Below, in pieces: positions 63,489-64,000 of a DNA stretch of 64,000 nt. Position 1 is the first letter of the stretch; every line of letters begins with the position of its first letter. The notes beneath the pieces are model-generated. The model did not search any database, had not been told where the DNA came from, and saw only the letters and a list, made by a program, of their open reading frames with translations. Location: NCBI GenBank assembly GCA_016716665.1, contig JADJVH010000004.1, positions 62,001 to 126,000 of the forward strand. The letters are read 5' to 3'. The translations under genes and the position numbers were made by a program. The stretch is from Candidatus Opimibacter iunctus. GTDB lineage: Bacteria; Bacteroidota; Bacteroidia; Chitinophagales; Saprospiraceae.

Positions 63489-64000
63489 TTATTCCAGGAT
63501 CAGCAATCTTTCGACCAATCTGCCACTGGTGGAGTGTAGTATGACAAAATAGATCCCTGCAGGAATGTCATTTGTCTGCAAGGGTATCTGTGATATCCCT
63601 GGAGCAATCTGTAGATGATCAGAAGTCAACACATGACCTGAAGCATCTGTGATTTCAATGACGGCCCCAAATGCCTTGAGGGATGAAATGGTCAATGTCG
63701 CATCGGCATGGTCCCGAACAGGATTAGGGCTCAACGAATACCCGTCAATCTCCCGTATATCATTTATGCCTGTACCCAATACAGCCCTGAAATTCTGTGC
63801 AGTGCTGTAACCGGCACCTGTCATAGATTCATTGTATGGCCATACCTTCCAGTAATAGGTGACATTTTCTGTCAACGCATCTGTGATCAGCAACTCTGAA
63901 CTTGTCACAATTGTCTTGACCGGATTAAAGGTAAATGAAGCAAACCGGTCATATATCACCAGGTACTTGTTGGCGCCTGGAGTATCCTCCCAATCTAAAA
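63489..64000 (-). CDS. T9SS type A-sorted protein, C-terminal part (runs off the window)
   Basis: The frame is open to the window edge, so only the last 170 residues are visible. The first 70 look like a fibronectin type III or similar beta-sandwich (N-K-Y-L-V-I-Y-D, V-T-Y-Y-W-K-V-W-P-Y-N). A sorting domain follows: Y-S-L-S-P-N-P-V-R-D-H near residue 95, E-I-T-D-A-S-G-H-V, and I-P-A-G-I-Y-F-V-I-L-H near the end. It is an extracellular or surface protein; its catalytic part, if any, lies outside the window. A strong hairpin terminator follows it. Confidence 0.85.
   Translation of the reverse strand, partial: LDWEDTPGANKYLVIYDRFASFTFNPVKTIVTSSELLITDALTENVTYYWKVWPYNESMTGAGYSTAQNFRAVLGTGINDIREIDGYSLSPNPVRDHADATLTISSLKAFGAVIEITDASGHVLTSDHLQIAPGISQIPLQTNDIPAGIYFVILHSTSGRLVERLLILE

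Overview
The window looks like a chromosome segment from a member of the Bacteroidota, most likely Saprospiria or a relative (inference). The evidence is seven proteins with type IX secretion (T9SS) C-terminal signals (one type B, six type A), SprB-type repeats, a TonB-dependent receptor with an N-terminal carboxypeptidase-like domain, a eukaryote-like class I ribonucleotide reductase, a LytTR/propeller-kinase pair, and promoter -7 boxes of the TAnnTTTG type.

Layout. 1-3550: the start of an aspartate kinase (minus) diverges from a tightly coupled trio of a LOG-family nucleotide hydrolase and two different ATP-grasp ligases. 3550-5274: REP-like palindromes, an MscS channel, heptamer repeats, tRNA-Ser, and a nested-palindrome element flanked by a second copy of the tRNA 3' end. 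5275-10867 (minus): a large type B T9SS adhesin, then an overlapping operon of a DUF4956 membrane protein, an HlyD-like adaptor and a TolC-like outer-membrane protein. 11003-19569: tyrS, a LolC/E-like permease with a HELVH membrane protein, corA, then nrdB-nrdA behind a 488-base AT-rich region carrying four DnaA-box matches. 19763-22700: a secreted peptidyl-arginine/agmatine deiminase and a PKD-containing T9SS protein. 22841-30404 (minus): a set of two paralogous DUF4331 proteins, a TPR lipoprotein and a TonB receptor with an in-frame stop. 30567-39397: a membrane glycosyltransferase-like protein, an rRNA/tRNA methyltransferase, a beta-barrel protein, rimO, a small membrane protein, tRNA-Gly, an M16 peptidase and a T9SS protein. 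39410-47236 (mostly minus): mutS, a LysM/BON protein, xseB-xseA, sucC and a DUF255 thioredoxin-domain gene. 47543-52651: thrA, thrC and purM. 52856-61190: a Kelch/S74 surface protein, a T9SS beta-propeller protein, and a LytTR regulator with a propeller histidine kinase. 61396-64000 (minus): a T9SS protein, a DUF1295 membrane protein and the end of another T9SS protein.

From about 39.9 to 58.4 kb eight genes are broken by single-base frameshifts (mutS twice, xseA, sucC many times, the DUF255 gene many times plus an internal deletion, purM, the Kelch/S74 gene, the LytTR regulator twice, its kinase once). Most restore the expected protein by adding one base to a short run. Clustered loss in housekeeping genes points first to indel errors in the assembly; real decay, possibly tied to a broken mutS, is the alternative.

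The best candidates for something under-described are the DUF4956-HlyD-TolC operon (an envelope conduit with no obvious pump), the nested-palindrome element behind tRNA-Ser, and the LOG/ATP-grasp/ATP-grasp cassette. Six intergenic loci also carry degenerate 7-base tandem repeats. No CRISPR array, transposase, integrase or prophage was seen.
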